Under the pieces are notes generated by a model. That model was not told where the DNA came from. It worked only from the letters and a program-made list of their open reading frames with translations, and searched no databases. A program made the translations under genes and the position numbers. 64,000 nt of DNA, from assembly GCF_000321225.1 (NCBI RefSeq), contig NW_004450303.1, positions 3,875,030 to 3,939,029 of the forward strand, in the 5' to 3' direction. The stretch comes from Odobenus rosmarus divergens (taxonomy: Eukaryota > Chordata > Mammalia > Carnivora > Odobenidae). Shown one piece after another: positions 23,101-34,159 of the stretch; within the stretch, counting starts at the first letter, position 1; each line of letters begins with the position of its first letter.

Positions 23101-23345
23101 TCAGTTTTTTTCATTATTACATTTGTTATGATGATCTGTAATCAGTAATTTTTGATGTTACTATTAAAATAGTTTTGAGGCACCATCAACCACACCCATA
23201 CAAGATGGCAAACTTAAATAAGTAAAAGTTGTGTGTGTTCTGACAGCTCCACAAACCAGTCTTCCTCCATCTGTCTCCCTTTCCTTGGGCCTCCCTATTC
23301 ACTGGGACAAAACAACACTGAAATTAGTACAATTCTAACTCTATA

Positions 23346-25106
23346 AAGGCCTCTAAGTGTGCAGGTGAAAGAGTCACTCCTCTCTCACTGTAAACCAAAA
23401 GCTAGAAATGATTAGGCTTAGTGAGAAAGGAATGTTGAACGTTGAGATGGCCCAAAGGCTGCACTTCTTGGGCCAAATAGTTAGCCAAGTTGTGAATGCA
23501 AAGGAAAAGTTCCTGAAAGAAATTAAAGTGCTACTACAATGAACACACAAATGGTAAGAAAGCAAAGCAGCCTTATTGCTGTCATGGAGAAACTTTGAGT
23601 GGTCTGGATAGAAGATCAAACCAGCCACTACATTCCTGTAAGCCAAAGCTTAAGCCAGAGCAAGCCCCTAACTCTCTTCACTTCTACTGAGGTTGAGAGA
23701 GGTGAGGAAGCTGCAGAAAAAAAAGTGGAAGCTAGCAGAGATTTGTTCTTGAGGTTTAAGGAAACAAATCATCGCCATAACAGAAGTGTAGAAGGTGAAG
23801 CAGCTAGTGTTGATGTGGGAACTTGGAGCAAGTTATTGAGAAGGTCTAGCTAAGATAATTAATGAAGGTGGCTGCACTGAACAATAGATTTTCAAAGTAG
23901 ATGAAACAGCCTGCTATTGGAAGAAGATGCCATCTAAGACTGTCATAGCTAGAGAGAAGTCAATACTTGGCTTCAAAATTTTAAAGGACAGCCTGACTCT
24001 CTTGTTAGGGGCTAATGCAGCCAAGTTGAAGTCTATGCTCATTTACCATTCTGAAAATCCTAGGACCCTTAAGAATTATGCTAAGTCTATTTTCCTTGTG
24101 CTCTCTAAATGAAACAAAAAAGACTGATGACCAAAAATTTGCTTACAGCAGGATTCATTGAATACCTTAAGTCCACTGTTGAGACCAACTGCTCGTAAAA
24201 AATATTCCTTTCAAAATATCACTGCTCATTGACAATGTACCTGGTCACCCAAGAACTCTGATGGAGTTGTACTAGATTCATGCTGTTTTCATGCCTGCTA
24301 GCACAACATCTATTCTCCAACCCATGGATCAATAAGTAATTTTGACCTTAAGTCTTATTATTTGAGAAATACATTTCTTAAGGCCATAGTTGCCATAAAC
24401 TGTGATACCTCTGATGGATCTGGGCAAGTATATTGGAAACTTCCTGGAAAGTATTCATCATTTTAGATGTCATTAAGAACATTCATGATTCATGGGAAGA
24501 GTTCAAAATATCAACATGAAGAGCAGTTTGGAAGTAGCTGATTCCAGTCCTCATTGAAGACTTTGAAGTGTTCAAGACTTCAGTGTGGAAGTAACTGAAA
24601 ACGTGGTGGAAAAAGCAAGAGAACTAGAATTAAAGGCCGAACTTGAAGATGTGATTGAATTGCTGCAATCTAAACTTTAACAGATGAAGAATTACTTTTT
24701 ATGGATGAGCAAAGAAAGCGGTTTCTTGAGATGGTATCTACTTCTGGTGAAGTGCTGTGAAGATTGTTGAAATGACAACAAAGGATTTAGAATATTACAT
24801 AAACATAGTAAACAAGATAGTAGCAGGTCTCAAGAGGAATGACTCCAATTTTGAAAGAAATTCTGCTGTGGGTAAAATGCTATCAAACAGCAATGTATGC
24901 TACATAGAAATTGTTCATGAAAGGAAGTCAACTGATGCAGTAAACTTTATTGTTGTCTTATTTTAAGAAATTTCCACAACTACCCCAAACTTCAGCAATC
25001 ACCACTCTTCAGTCAGTAGCCATTCACATTGTAGCAAGACCCTCCACCAGCAAAATAAATAAATAAATAATATGTATGACTTACTGAAAATTCAGATGAT
25101 GGTTAG
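23346..25106 (+). pseudogene. Tigger1 transposase pseudogene
   Basis: Remnant of the DDE-type transposase of Tigger1 (centromere-protein-B-like helix-turn-helix domains followed by a DDE catalytic domain). The start codon is lost: AAG stands where the family has ATG, just before GCC TCT AAG TGT (23346). N-terminal helix-turn-helix sequence is readable around 23390-23530. A catalytic-domain piece reading [20 protein letters not shown] lies at about 23980-24050, and the IDNVPGHPRTL motif with its catalytic Asp is at about 24228-24260. Several frameshifts and stops separate the blocks. The natural stop is TAG at 25104. Domesticated only if transcribed, for which there is no sign. Confidence 0.9.
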
Positions 25107-25320
25107 CATTTTTTTTAGTAATAAAATATTTTTTCATTAAGGTATGTACAATTTTTAGACATAATGTTATTTCATACTTATTAGAGTACATTATAGTGTG
25201 AACATAACTTTTATGCATTAGGAAATAAAAAGAAACCTGACTTGATTCACTTTATTTCAACATGCGCTTTATTATGGTGGTCTGGAACTAAACCTGCAAT
25301 ACCTCCAAGGTATGCCTGTA

Positions 25321-26574
25321 CAAATGTGTCAAGATGCTAGAGGGTAATTCAGTACAGAACAATAAATGACTGACCGGAATACTGGCTAATTTACAACTGA
25401 ATACTCCCATTTGCCATTTGTGTACACCTTCTTGCTACAAGATACCTAGTACAAAAATAGATTCTATATATCCAGTATAACGATTACTCATTTAGGTGAC
25501 TGCATACCCCTATTCTAAAGACAGATGGGTGAATATTTCAAAATCTTCCTATTTCTCTGGTCTTTCTGAAAAATGTATGTACATGGAGATTATAATCAAT
25601 CTTTTGACAGAGACCTCAACACTTAACACTATTTCCATTATAAATCAGTCTATGGTATTTTTTTTCACACATCTCAGTAACTTATCTATCAGTCACATGT
25701 TAATCTTTCTTATTTTAGTTACAAAAGGGTAAACTTATCTACCAGTTCTGAGATATTTTATCTAAAAATTTATGTATTGAGTATAGAAATATACAAACAG
25801 CTCTTTATTTGACTAATGACAGTAATGATACTGGGAAATGTGAAGTAGGGAGTAGTTTCCAATAAATCACCTATTTGTGTTATTTGATAACCATGAATAA
25901 TTCCCAGAATTGTGATTTTTATACTGCACCAAATTCTTGTCTTCTACCATATAGGGATACTGCAGTTCTGTGCTGATCTCTAGGAATAAATAACTTATTT
26001 AAGCACATATGTTTAAAACAAGCTTTGTCTTCATGAAATAGAGACTTGTACCTTTAAATAATGAAGTTTGTACTTGAATATATGAAGTATAAACTTCATT
26101 ATTTAAAGCAGAAGATATAAAAGATATATAGGAACACATACACTGATTTTTGATGAAATACATGTCAATATGCTAAATCCCAACCCACTGAAAATAATAT
26201 TATGAAGTAACACCAAGAGTAGTATGGTACTACTAGTAGTATGGTACATGGTAAAGCAACTTGCATGAATTGAGAATAGTAAGTAAATCAGTGAAAAGCC
26301 ACTTCCAGCAACATATCTGAATTCATCTTTATGCTACCACTTGAGAATTCCAAAGCTTGAAACTGAAGCAGAAATCTGAAACTTAATTCGGGAGAATGTG
26401 CAGGGTAATGGATATAATGAAGGATAATTCTGTGATCTCCCTGATTTTATATTGGCTCTAAATTGTTTAGAAAGTATGAATTTTGAGAGATAATGGAATG
26501 CATTCAATTTAGAAAGTAGTATGTAAAATAGCTATAATAATCATATTAGTAAAGGGGAACTAAACAAAATACTA
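25321..26574. other. Unassigned AT-rich sequence
   Basis: Single-copy-looking DNA with no recognised gene. It contains a 55-base near-perfect palindrome at 26053-26107. Confidence 0.45.
26053..26107. repeat. 55-bp AT-rich palindrome (hairpin)
   Basis: Arms of 23 bases (26053-26075 and 26085-26107) pair with a single mismatch (22 of 23) around a 9-base loop (GAATATATG). Both arms begin or end with TTTAAATAATGAAG or its complement. It does not match the MADE1 hairpin that I know. It could be a miniature transposon remnant, a cruciform-forming site or a small-RNA hairpin; only the pairing itself is observed. Confidence 0.9.
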
Positions 26575-26585
26575 TGAAATACTTT

Positions 26586-26768
26586 TTTTTGAGAGAGAGA
26601 GACAGCACAAGGGAGGGGTGGAGGGGCAAGGGGAGAGGGACAAAGAGAATCTTAAGCAGGCTCCACACTCAGTGCAGAGTCCGACATGTAGATCTCATGA
26701 CCCTAAGATCATGACTTGAGCTAAAATCAAGAGTCAGATGCTTAATGACTGAGCCACCCAGGCTCCCC
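26586..26768 (-). mobile_element. Can-SINE, minus strand
   Basis: GA-rich middle and a head ending GAGCCACCCAGGCTCCCC on the right. TGAAATAC(T/C)TTT flanks it at 26575-26585 and 26769-26779 as target duplication with one change. The AT-rich tail segment is shortened. Confidence 0.93.
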
Positions 26769-26934
26769 TGAAATACCTTTGGACTACAAAAAAATTTAGT
26801 TTTTAATCAAGATCCATACATACTTTAGGAATTCAGTATTCAAAAATTAAAAAGGCACTTATTTATTTCACAATTATCAAATAGTTTTGATAGTCTGAAT
26901 ATAACAGCAGTACTGTTCTTTGTATGGCACATAT

Positions 26935-28110
26935 AGCAATGAATGAAACAGGCAAACTTTCTGATTTGTGGTGCTTAGTTTCTAATGAGAGGAGATAAAG
27001 AGTGAGTGATTCCATATTAAACACGTAGACATTGGTGTGTTCAAGGAGCTGTAATAATCCAATATGTCTGGAAGGTAGTGAGGACAATAGAACAGAAGAG
27101 TTAGATACAGTTGGGAAGGTAATCAGGTAATCATAAAAATACTGGGGTTTTGCACCATTGTAAGTAATTATAAGTGATACTGGAAGCCATTAGAAAATTT
27201 TGAAAAAAGAATGAAAGTAGATTACATTTTTAAGTCTCTCTGGATGTTCTGTTGCGAAGAATCTGTATCAAACTAAGAGCAGAATCAGAAAATGTTTAGA
27301 AGACTATTGAAGAAAAAATCAAGGACACAGATATGTTACTTTGGACCAATATGATAGAAGGGAAGGTGATAAAAAGTAGTTAGATTCTAGACATATTTTG
27401 ACATCAAAGAACAAGATTTCTCATCTCACCAAAAAAAGTTAAGGAAAAAGCAGCAGTCACAGATGAAATGACAGATGATTGGTCTGAGCAGTACAAGATG
27501 GGTTTGACCTTAAGTGAAAGGGGTAGACTGTAGAACAAGGATATTGAGAGAAGGGAAGAATAGAAGTTGAGTTCATAATATCTTAAATTTATGATGACTG
27601 TTAGAACTCTAAATGGAGGCATTCAGTAGATCGTTGATATATATGAAAACTACAGTTCAGAATATGAGGCAAAGCCAGGAATATAAGTTTGGTAGTCAAT
27701 AACATAATCATATTTAAAGCTTTGAAACTGAGTGATATCATCAAGAGAGTGAAGGCAGCAAGAAAAATGAAAAATTTCAAACACTGAGGCCAGAGCCCTT
27801 CAAATTTTATGAATAAGAAAAGAAAGTAAAGATATTTGAGAACAAAAGGACTGAAAGATATGAAGTAGGCAGAATAATATGGTGTCTTATAAGTCAAATG
27901 AAGAAAGTATTTATTTGTCAACCACGTCAGATGTAATTAACAATACCAGAGGGAACAAAGATATTCAGAGAATGTTTAAAAATTCTAGTGAGTATATTCT
28001 GAGATTTACTACATTTTTAAACATTAGGGAGTGCTTATGTAGACCAAAAGCATGTACAAGAATGCTCATAGAAGCTTTACTTAAAATTGAAACTAGAAAT
28101 AACCCCAGTT
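26935..28110 (+). mobile_element. Ancient mammalian interspersed repeat, copy 2
   Basis: Shares ordered phrases with copies 1 and 3: AATGAAACAGGCAAACTTTC near the start, CTGGAAGCCATTAGAAAATT, TAGATTCTAGACATATTTTG, an AAGTTTGGTAGTCAATAACA block, and a TGATATCATCAAGAGAGTG block followed by GGCCAGAGCCCTT. Strongly decayed; open frames on either strand are meaningless. Confidence 0.45.
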
Positions 28111-28205
28111 TCCCTCAGTATTAGAATGGATAAATAAAATAATGTTTTGATTTCATTCATATGGAGTACAGTTAGAGAGAATCCATCTATTGTTAGAGAT
28201 ATTTA

Positions 28206-28389
28206 GATTGATTGATGATTGATTTTAGAAAGAGAGAGAGCAGGGGAAGGGGTAGAGGGAGAGGGAGAGAGAATCTCAAGCAGATTCCATGGTGAATGTG
28301 GAGCATGATGCAGGACTCGATCTCACAACCCTGAGATCATGACCTGAACTGAAATCAAGAGTCTGACAGACTGAGTCACCCAGGTGCCC
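28206..28389 (-). mobile_element. Can-SINE, minus strand
   Basis: GA-rich middle and head ending AGTCACCCAGGTGCCCC. Flanked by a perfect 19-base target duplication (CTATTGTTAGAGATATTTA) at 28187-28205 and 28390-28408, which fixes both ends. Confidence 0.95.
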
Positions 28390-28409
28390 CTATTGTTAGA
28401 GATATTTAA

Positions 28410-29271
28410 ATTGTGATTACCTTGAAGGCAATGGTAGGAGGAATGAGGAAGTCTCCTGAGCTGCTGAAAACAGACTATATCTTGATCTGGGTATGGGAGA
28501 GATCTATCTATCTATCCATCTAAAAAAGATAAGTTTGTATATTTATATTATGCATATAATATATAAATAATATATAAATTATATATTTATACACATATAT
28601 ACTTTATATAAGTATGTATAACTAATATATATATATAGTTATTGATCTGCTGACATAGACCAAATTTCACTGGGAAAAATCAAAATAATCAAAGGGACTC
28701 TCTACACTATCTGTTGATGTTTGTACCAAATAATTCTGCCTTCTCTCCTGTAATTATAGAGTTTTTTACACTCTATATATAAACCCAAATCTTCCAACTT
28801 TGCAGCAGATTTCACTCCCTCTAGTTTATTCAGTAACATCACTCCAGCAATTCTTTTTTCTCTATCCTTACCTTAGTCATAAGGTCTATATTAAAACAAA
28901 ACAAAACAGAATTTACTCAATGATTTCGTTGGTGAGAGGTGAAAATATAGTGGAAACAGTAAAAGGTGGAAAAGTTTGAGTCTCAGTTTGTAGATTGGAA
29001 CACTGTTAGGTTTTAAATAGTTGACTGAATTGAGACAAGAGAGTAGTGCTGTTTTAGAAAATAAATTACTTAATAATGTAATATGTGTAGCCGATATTGA
29101 AGTTGATGAGAACAGAATGCCTGATGTTACACCACCCTAATGACGTATGACCTTTACATTTCTATATACTCAGTTGTAAAAAAGTTCAATACCTTACTAA
29201 TGTGCCACAAAATTTGCCCAAGAAAAATTAAGGTCTATTCCAACAAATACAACTATTATATAGTAAAGAGG
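28410..29271. other. Unassigned sequence with an AT-repeat
   Basis: No gene is seen. 28501-28525 is a short TCTA/TCCA tract and 28533-28640 is an AT-rich low-complexity block of TATA/TAAT units. Confidence 0.5.
28533..28640. repeat. AT-rich low-complexity tract
   Basis: Over 100 bases made almost only of A and T in TATA, ATAA and TTATAT units. Confidence 0.9.
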
Positions 29272-29471
29272 TTTTTTTTTTTAAAGATTTTATTTATTTA
29301 TTTATTTGAGAGAGAGAGAGCATGAGCAAGGATGGGAGAAGGGCAGAGGGAGAGGGAGAAGCAGACTCTCTGCTGAGCAGGGAGCCCAATATAGGGCTCC
29401 ATCCCAGGGCCTCGAGATCATGACCTGAGCTGGAAGCAGATGCTTAATTGACTGAGCCACCCAGTTGCCCC
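29272..29471 (-). mobile_element. Can-SINE, minus strand
   Basis: T-run, AAAGATTTTATTTATTTATT, a GAGAGAGAG tract, and head ending GAGCCACCCAGTTGCCCC. Full length. The target duplication is not clear. Confidence 0.93.
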
Positions 29472-29792
29472 ATAAACTAGCTTTTATGGTAAAAGATGAG
29501 TTATGGCCTCCTAAGTATTTGTATCAATTTCCTTCATGTTTCCTGATCTTCTGAGTTATGCCTTTGGTTTCTTGTTTAGATTTTGTGAATTCTAGGATGC
29601 AGAGGATGCTGCCATCTTAAACACTCAAATATTTAAAGAAAAAATATTTACTCTTTTAGTCCATACTAATATTTAATCAATAAATTTCAGAAAATTTAAA
29701 ATTTTATTAAAAATATAACAAATTAAATATATCCTTTCCATGAGCTATCCTATTAATGGAGTACAATAGTTAGTTGTAGAGACAAACTAAGT
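29472..29792. other. Unassigned AT-rich sequence
   Basis: Short interval between two Can-SINEs; nothing recognised. Confidence 0.4.
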
Positions 29793-29807
29793 AAGGCCAG
29801 ATCTTTT

Positions 29808-29985
29808 TTTTTAAGATGTTATTTATTTATTGAGAGAGAGAAAGAGCATGAGCGGGGTGAGGGGCAGAGGGAGAAGTAGACTCCCGGCTGAGCAGGAACA
29901 TGACATGAGGCTCTATCCAAGGACCCTGAGATTGTAACCTGAGCTGAAGTCAGACACTTAATCCACTAAGCCACCCAGGCACCCC
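29808..29985 (-). mobile_element. Can-SINE, minus strand
   Basis: T-tail, GA-rich middle and head ending AAGCCACCCAGGCACCCC. Perfect 15-base target duplication AAGGCCAGATCTTTT at 29793-29807 and 29986-30000. Confidence 0.95.
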
Positions 29986-30000
29986 AAGGCCAGATCTTTT

Positions 30001-31343
30001 CTAAATTAAAATGTGCTGTCTGTACCTCCAGGTAATCTGTCAGGAGCCATCATACTTAAAAAATATTTTAAATATATTGAAGGGATAAAATAACTATAAT
30101 GAAACCTTTAATACCCAAATTATCAAGATTTTGCCACAGGGAGTTTAACATGCTCCTTTTTTTCTTGTCTTTCTTTGCTAAAGCATTTAGAGCAAAACAC
30201 ACATGCCACTTTACCCCTGAAACTCTTATAAAAAAAAAAGACACCATGAAATATTAATACCAAACTTAAGTATTTTCTTGATATCAGTTAATAATCAATA
30301 ATCAATTTTTCTGTCATAAAAAAATCTCTCCATGTTTATGTAAATGAGAATCCATGCCAGGTTCACACTACATTGCCCTCAAAATTGTGTTTCTTAAGTT
30401 ACTTGTATTCTAGATAATTTCCCCTCTACCTACCTATTTTTGTATTTGTTGTTGTTAATGACTTTAATTTATTGTGGAAATCAAACTAGTCATCTTGAAG
30501 AAAGCATTATTCCTTGGATGTATCTGTTTTTTGAGGTGTTCATTAAACTGTTCCTCTATCACTTCTTTTTCCATGTAAATGTGATTAGACTCTCAAATTT
30601 TGGTTATATGCAGACCAAGTCTTTTAGCAAGGAGACATAATAGATTGGTCTAATTGCTTGGAAAGCACACTAAGACTGGTTGCTCTGTCTTTGGGGATGT
30701 GAAAGTTGAGGAATAAATTTAGATGGTGACAGCTTCATTTTTGTATTTTACAGTAATCCAATTAATTTTTCATGTCATTATTAAAATGAAATTTTTCTGC
30801 ACTGACTTCTCTAGACAACCATGATTAACACAAACTAATATTGAAAAAAAGAATTCAATGTTTCTCTATTTCTGAACATCATACTTTGAGACAACAAGAG
30901 TTGATTATTTCTAATGAAAATTTACAATGAGATTAATTATTGAATTTTTATACCCTTAATTGTTAATTGTGTTATTTTAAAGCTATTCTTCCCACTGCTT
31001 TCCCAGTCACATACACACAATGACTATGAATGTTTCTCTTAAAAAATAATGATAACACATAAAATACTATCATTAACTTGTAGAAAGGACGCAATACTAA
31101 ATACAATATAAGTCTTAAGTGGCTAATTTTACAATGATTTTTACCAGGAGAAAGTGTCCCTCGGAAAGCTGCAGAAGCCAGTGAAGTCTTACGGAGTCAG
31201 AGAATCCACATGCAGCATATGATTTGGCTAGAGAGTTTGTATCATGATACATTAAACATAAATTGTCTACAATAAATAACACAAGATACAATAGTGTTTA
31301 ACATAAAATTGATTTGAGATCCAGTGATAATAAATGTTTTTCT
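30001..31343. other. Unassigned AT-rich sequence
   Basis: About 1.3 kb with no recognised gene or repeat. The 66-codon frame at 30440-30640 is hydrophobic and Phe-rich as expected of AT-rich DNA. Confidence 0.4.
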
Positions 31344-31539
31344 TCTTTAAAAAATATTTTATTTATTTATTTGATATATATAGAGAGAGAGTGCACAAGC
31401 AAGGGGAGTGGCAGAAGGAGAGGGAGAAGCAGGCTCCCTGATAAACAGAGAGCCCGATGTGGGGCTTGATCCCAGGACCCTGGGATCATGACCTGAGCCA
31501 AAGGCAGACACTTAACTGACTAAGCCACCCAGATGCCCC
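31344..31539 (-). mobile_element. Can-SINE, minus strand
   Basis: TTTAAAAAATATTTTATTTA on the left, GA-rich middle, head ending TAAGCCACCCAGATGCCCC on the right. TTTTTCT occurs at both edges. Confidence 0.92.
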
Positions 31540-31689
31540 TATTTTTCTAATTCTCATTTTATTTTCTATTCTGAAATGGCCTAAAGCATTTTTCTATGGT
31601 ATAACTGTCTTAAATCTGTAAGACATAAAATGAGATGATAACAAAGATAAATAATTTTTAAATAGTTCTATGAAATTCAAATGATTTTT

Positions 31690-32080
31690 TAAATTGTTTT
31701 CCAACCTATTGAGATATTATTAAAATATGATATATGTAGGGGCGCCTGGGTGGCTCAGTTGGTTAAGCGACTGCCTGCGGCTCAGGTCATGATCCCAGAG
31801 TCGTGGGATCGAGCCCCGCGTCGGGCTCCCTGCTCGGCGGGAAGCCTGCTTCTCCCTCTCCCACTCCCCCTGCTTGTGTTCCTGCTCTCGCTATCTCTCT
31901 CTCTGTCAATTAAATAAATAAAATCTTTTTAAAAAAATGATATATGTAAATTTAAGGTGTACAATGTGATTATTTGATACACATATATATCGAAATGATT
32001 ACATTTATTATATATATGTATATATGTAATTAAATATATATATGTATATATGTAATTAAATTTGAAATTAGGAATTGTGT
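31690..32080 (+). mobile_element. L1M-type 3' UTR fragment, split by a SINE
   Basis: 31700-31738 (ATTGAGATATTATTAAAATA-like) and 31949-32010 (AATTTAAGGTGTACAATGTG then ATTTGATACAC) together resemble the 3' UTR of an old mammalian L1. The Can-SINE at 31739-31936 splits it. 32007-32059 contains a 26-base AT-rich unit repeated twice. Confidence 0.5.
31739..31936 (+). mobile_element. Can-SINE, plus strand, near-consensus copy
   Basis: The least decayed copy in the window and a good reference for the family. The tRNA-derived head carries an A-box-like TGGCTCAGTTGG (31751-31762) and a B-box-like GGGATCGAGCCCC (31805-31817) of the internal RNA polymerase III promoter. A CT-rich tract follows, then an AAATAAATAAAATC tail with AATAAA polyadenylation signals and a TCTTTTT stretch that can end pol III transcription. 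The perfect 12-base target duplication ATGATATATGTA lies at 31727-31738 and 31937-31948. The GGGGCGCCTGGGTGGCTCAG start differs from the dog form, pointing to a non-canid carnivoran. Confidence 0.97.
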
Positions 32081-32084
32081 TGCC

Positions 32085-34045
32085 TCCAATTTTGTTATTC
32101 CTTCTCAGCACTGCTCCAGCTTTCTGGGACCTTTTTTGTTTCCATACATATATTTTTTTTAATTTTCTGTTTCTATGAAAAATGTCATTGAAGTTTTGAT
32201 AGGGATTGCATTGAATGTATGGATGGCTTTGGAGAAGTGCCGACATTTCAACAATATTAATTCTTTGGATCCAAGATCATGAAATATCTTTCCATTTATT
32301 TGTGTCTTCTTCAGTTTCTTTTACCAAAGTCTAATAGTTTTCAGTGCAAGAGCCTCTCACTTCCTTGTTAAATTTATTCCTAAGTATTTTATTGTTTTTA
32401 ATAACATCATCAGTAAGATTGTTTTCTTTATCTTTCAGATAGCTCATTGTTCACTGAATATGTTTATTAGTTCTCAGGGTTTTTTGGTGGAGTCTTAAGG
32501 ATTTTTCTATATAAGAGAGAACATCATAGCAGAGACAATTTTACTTCTTTCATTCTGATTTGGATGGCTTTTATTTGTTTTTTATATCTGATTGCTCTAG
32601 CTAGGAATTCCACTACTGTGCTGAATAGGAGTAATGAAAGTGAGTACTTTTGCATGGTTTCTAATCTCAGCAGAAAGCTTTCCACCTGACTGTTGAATAT
32701 GATGTTAGCTGTTGGCTTATCATATATATGGTTTTTATTATGTTGAGTTTATTCCCTTTATACCCAAATTGTTAAAAGTTTTTATCATGAAAGGATGTTG
32801 ATTTTTGTCAAATGCTTTTACTGCATCTACTTAGATGATCGTATAGTCTTTACTTTTAAGTATATTAATGTGGTATATCGCTTTTATTGATTTGCATTTC
32901 TTGAACCATCCTTGTATCCCAAGGATAAATCTCACATGATCATAGTGTTTGATTCTCTTAATGTGTTGTTGAATTTGGTCTGCTAGTACTTTGTTGAAAA
33001 TTTTTGCATCTATAGTCATCAGAACTATTGCTCTATATTTTTCAGTATTTTTATTTTATTGGCTTTGGTATCATGGTAATTCTGATACCATAAAATGAGT
33101 TTGGGAGTGTTCCCTTCTCTACAATTTTTTGGAAGAGTCTGAAAAGGATTGGCCTTAATTCCTCTTTAAATGTTTGGTTGAATTTACCAAGGAAACCATG
33201 TGGTCTTTGGTTTTAACTTATTGGAAGTTTTTTTTATTGCAGATTCAATCTCCTTACTTGTAATTTGTCTGTCCAAATTTTCTATTTCTTCATGATTCAG
33301 TCTTGGTAGGTTGTATGTTTTCAGAAATTTATCCACTTCTTCTAGGTTATCCAAATTATTGGCATATTATTGTTCATAATAGGATTTCATGAACTTTCAT
33401 ATTTCCCTGTTTTCAGTTGCATGTATTCTCTTTCATTTTTGATATTATTTATTTGAGTCTTCTCTCCTTTTTCTTTCTTTAACTACACGTTTGTCAATTT
33501 TATTTATTCCTTCAAAAAACCAGGCCTTAGTTTGTTGATATTTCTTATGACTTTTTTGGTCTCTATCTTATTTGTTTCTGCTCTGATCCTTGTTATTTCC
33601 TTCCTTTGTCTAATGTTGGCTTAGTTTGGGGTTTTTTTATTGTTCTTTGAGGTATTAAGTTGCTTTTGTTGTGATATTTCCTTCTTAGTGTAGATGTTTA
33701 TCACTATAGACCTCTCTTAGAACTGCTTTTGCTTCATTCCATGTTTTGGTATGCTACATTTGCAATTTCATTTGTTTCTACATTTTTTAAAATTTCTCTT
33801 TTGATTCCTTCTTTGATCCATTTGTTGTTCAAGAGTGTGTTGTGTAATTGCCAAGTATTTGTGAACTTTCCAAGTTTCTTTTGTTTTTGATTTCTAGTTT
33901 CATTACACTGTAATTGGAAAAGATCCTTGGTTTGATTTTATTTTTTACATTTGCTTAGGCTCCTTTTTTGTGACCTAACATGTGATATATTTTGGAGAAT
34001 GTTTCCTGTAAGCTTGAAAAGAATGCGTATCCTGCTGCTGTTTGG
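32085..34045 (-). mobile_element. L1 ORF2 fragment, minus strand
   Basis: Continuous homology to L1 ORF2 read on the minus strand, from the region downstream of the reverse-transcriptase core (left) to the end of the endonuclease (right). The minus-strand frame at 32831-33019 reads NKVLADQIQQHIKRI then a HYDHVRFILGIQGWF block, the diverged RT segment upstream of the catalytic core. No 5' UTR or ORF1 follows. Many stops; nonfunctional. Confidence 0.88.
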
Positions 34046-34046
34046 T

Positions 34047-34155
34047 GGCATGCTCATTCATTGCTGATAGTAATAAAAAATGGTACAGAGACTTTGAAAG
34101 ACAGTTTTTGGTTTATTACAAAGCTAAACTAACTCATTATAAGATCCAGTATCAG
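34047..34155 (+). mobile_element. Short L1 ORF2 C-terminal fragment, plus strand
   Basis: The plus strand here resembles the ORF2 C-terminal region (AAAATGGTACAGAGACTTTG, then TTACAAAGCTAAACT). It is in the opposite orientation to the L1 sequence on both sides, so it marks a rearrangement or a separate insertion. Confidence 0.6.
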
Positions 34156-34159
34156 GTTG

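Larger units (their letters stand above)
22711..25318 (+). mobile_element. Tigger1 DNA transposon, near full length
   Basis: A nearly complete Tigger1 (pogo/TcMar superfamily). The terminal inverted repeats are AGGCATGCCTTGTTTG on the left and CTCCAAGGTATGCCTG on the right. The flanking TA dinucleotides (22709-22710 and 25319-25320) are the expected target duplication. Without the nested Can-SINE (22898-23100) it is about 2.4 kb, matching the usual Tigger1 length. It is too diverged and broken to be active. Confidence 0.93.

Noticed and set aside
31739..31817. tRNA-like gene with A and B boxes
   Set aside because: It is the tRNA-derived head of a Can-SINE; no cloverleaf-competent full tRNA follows.
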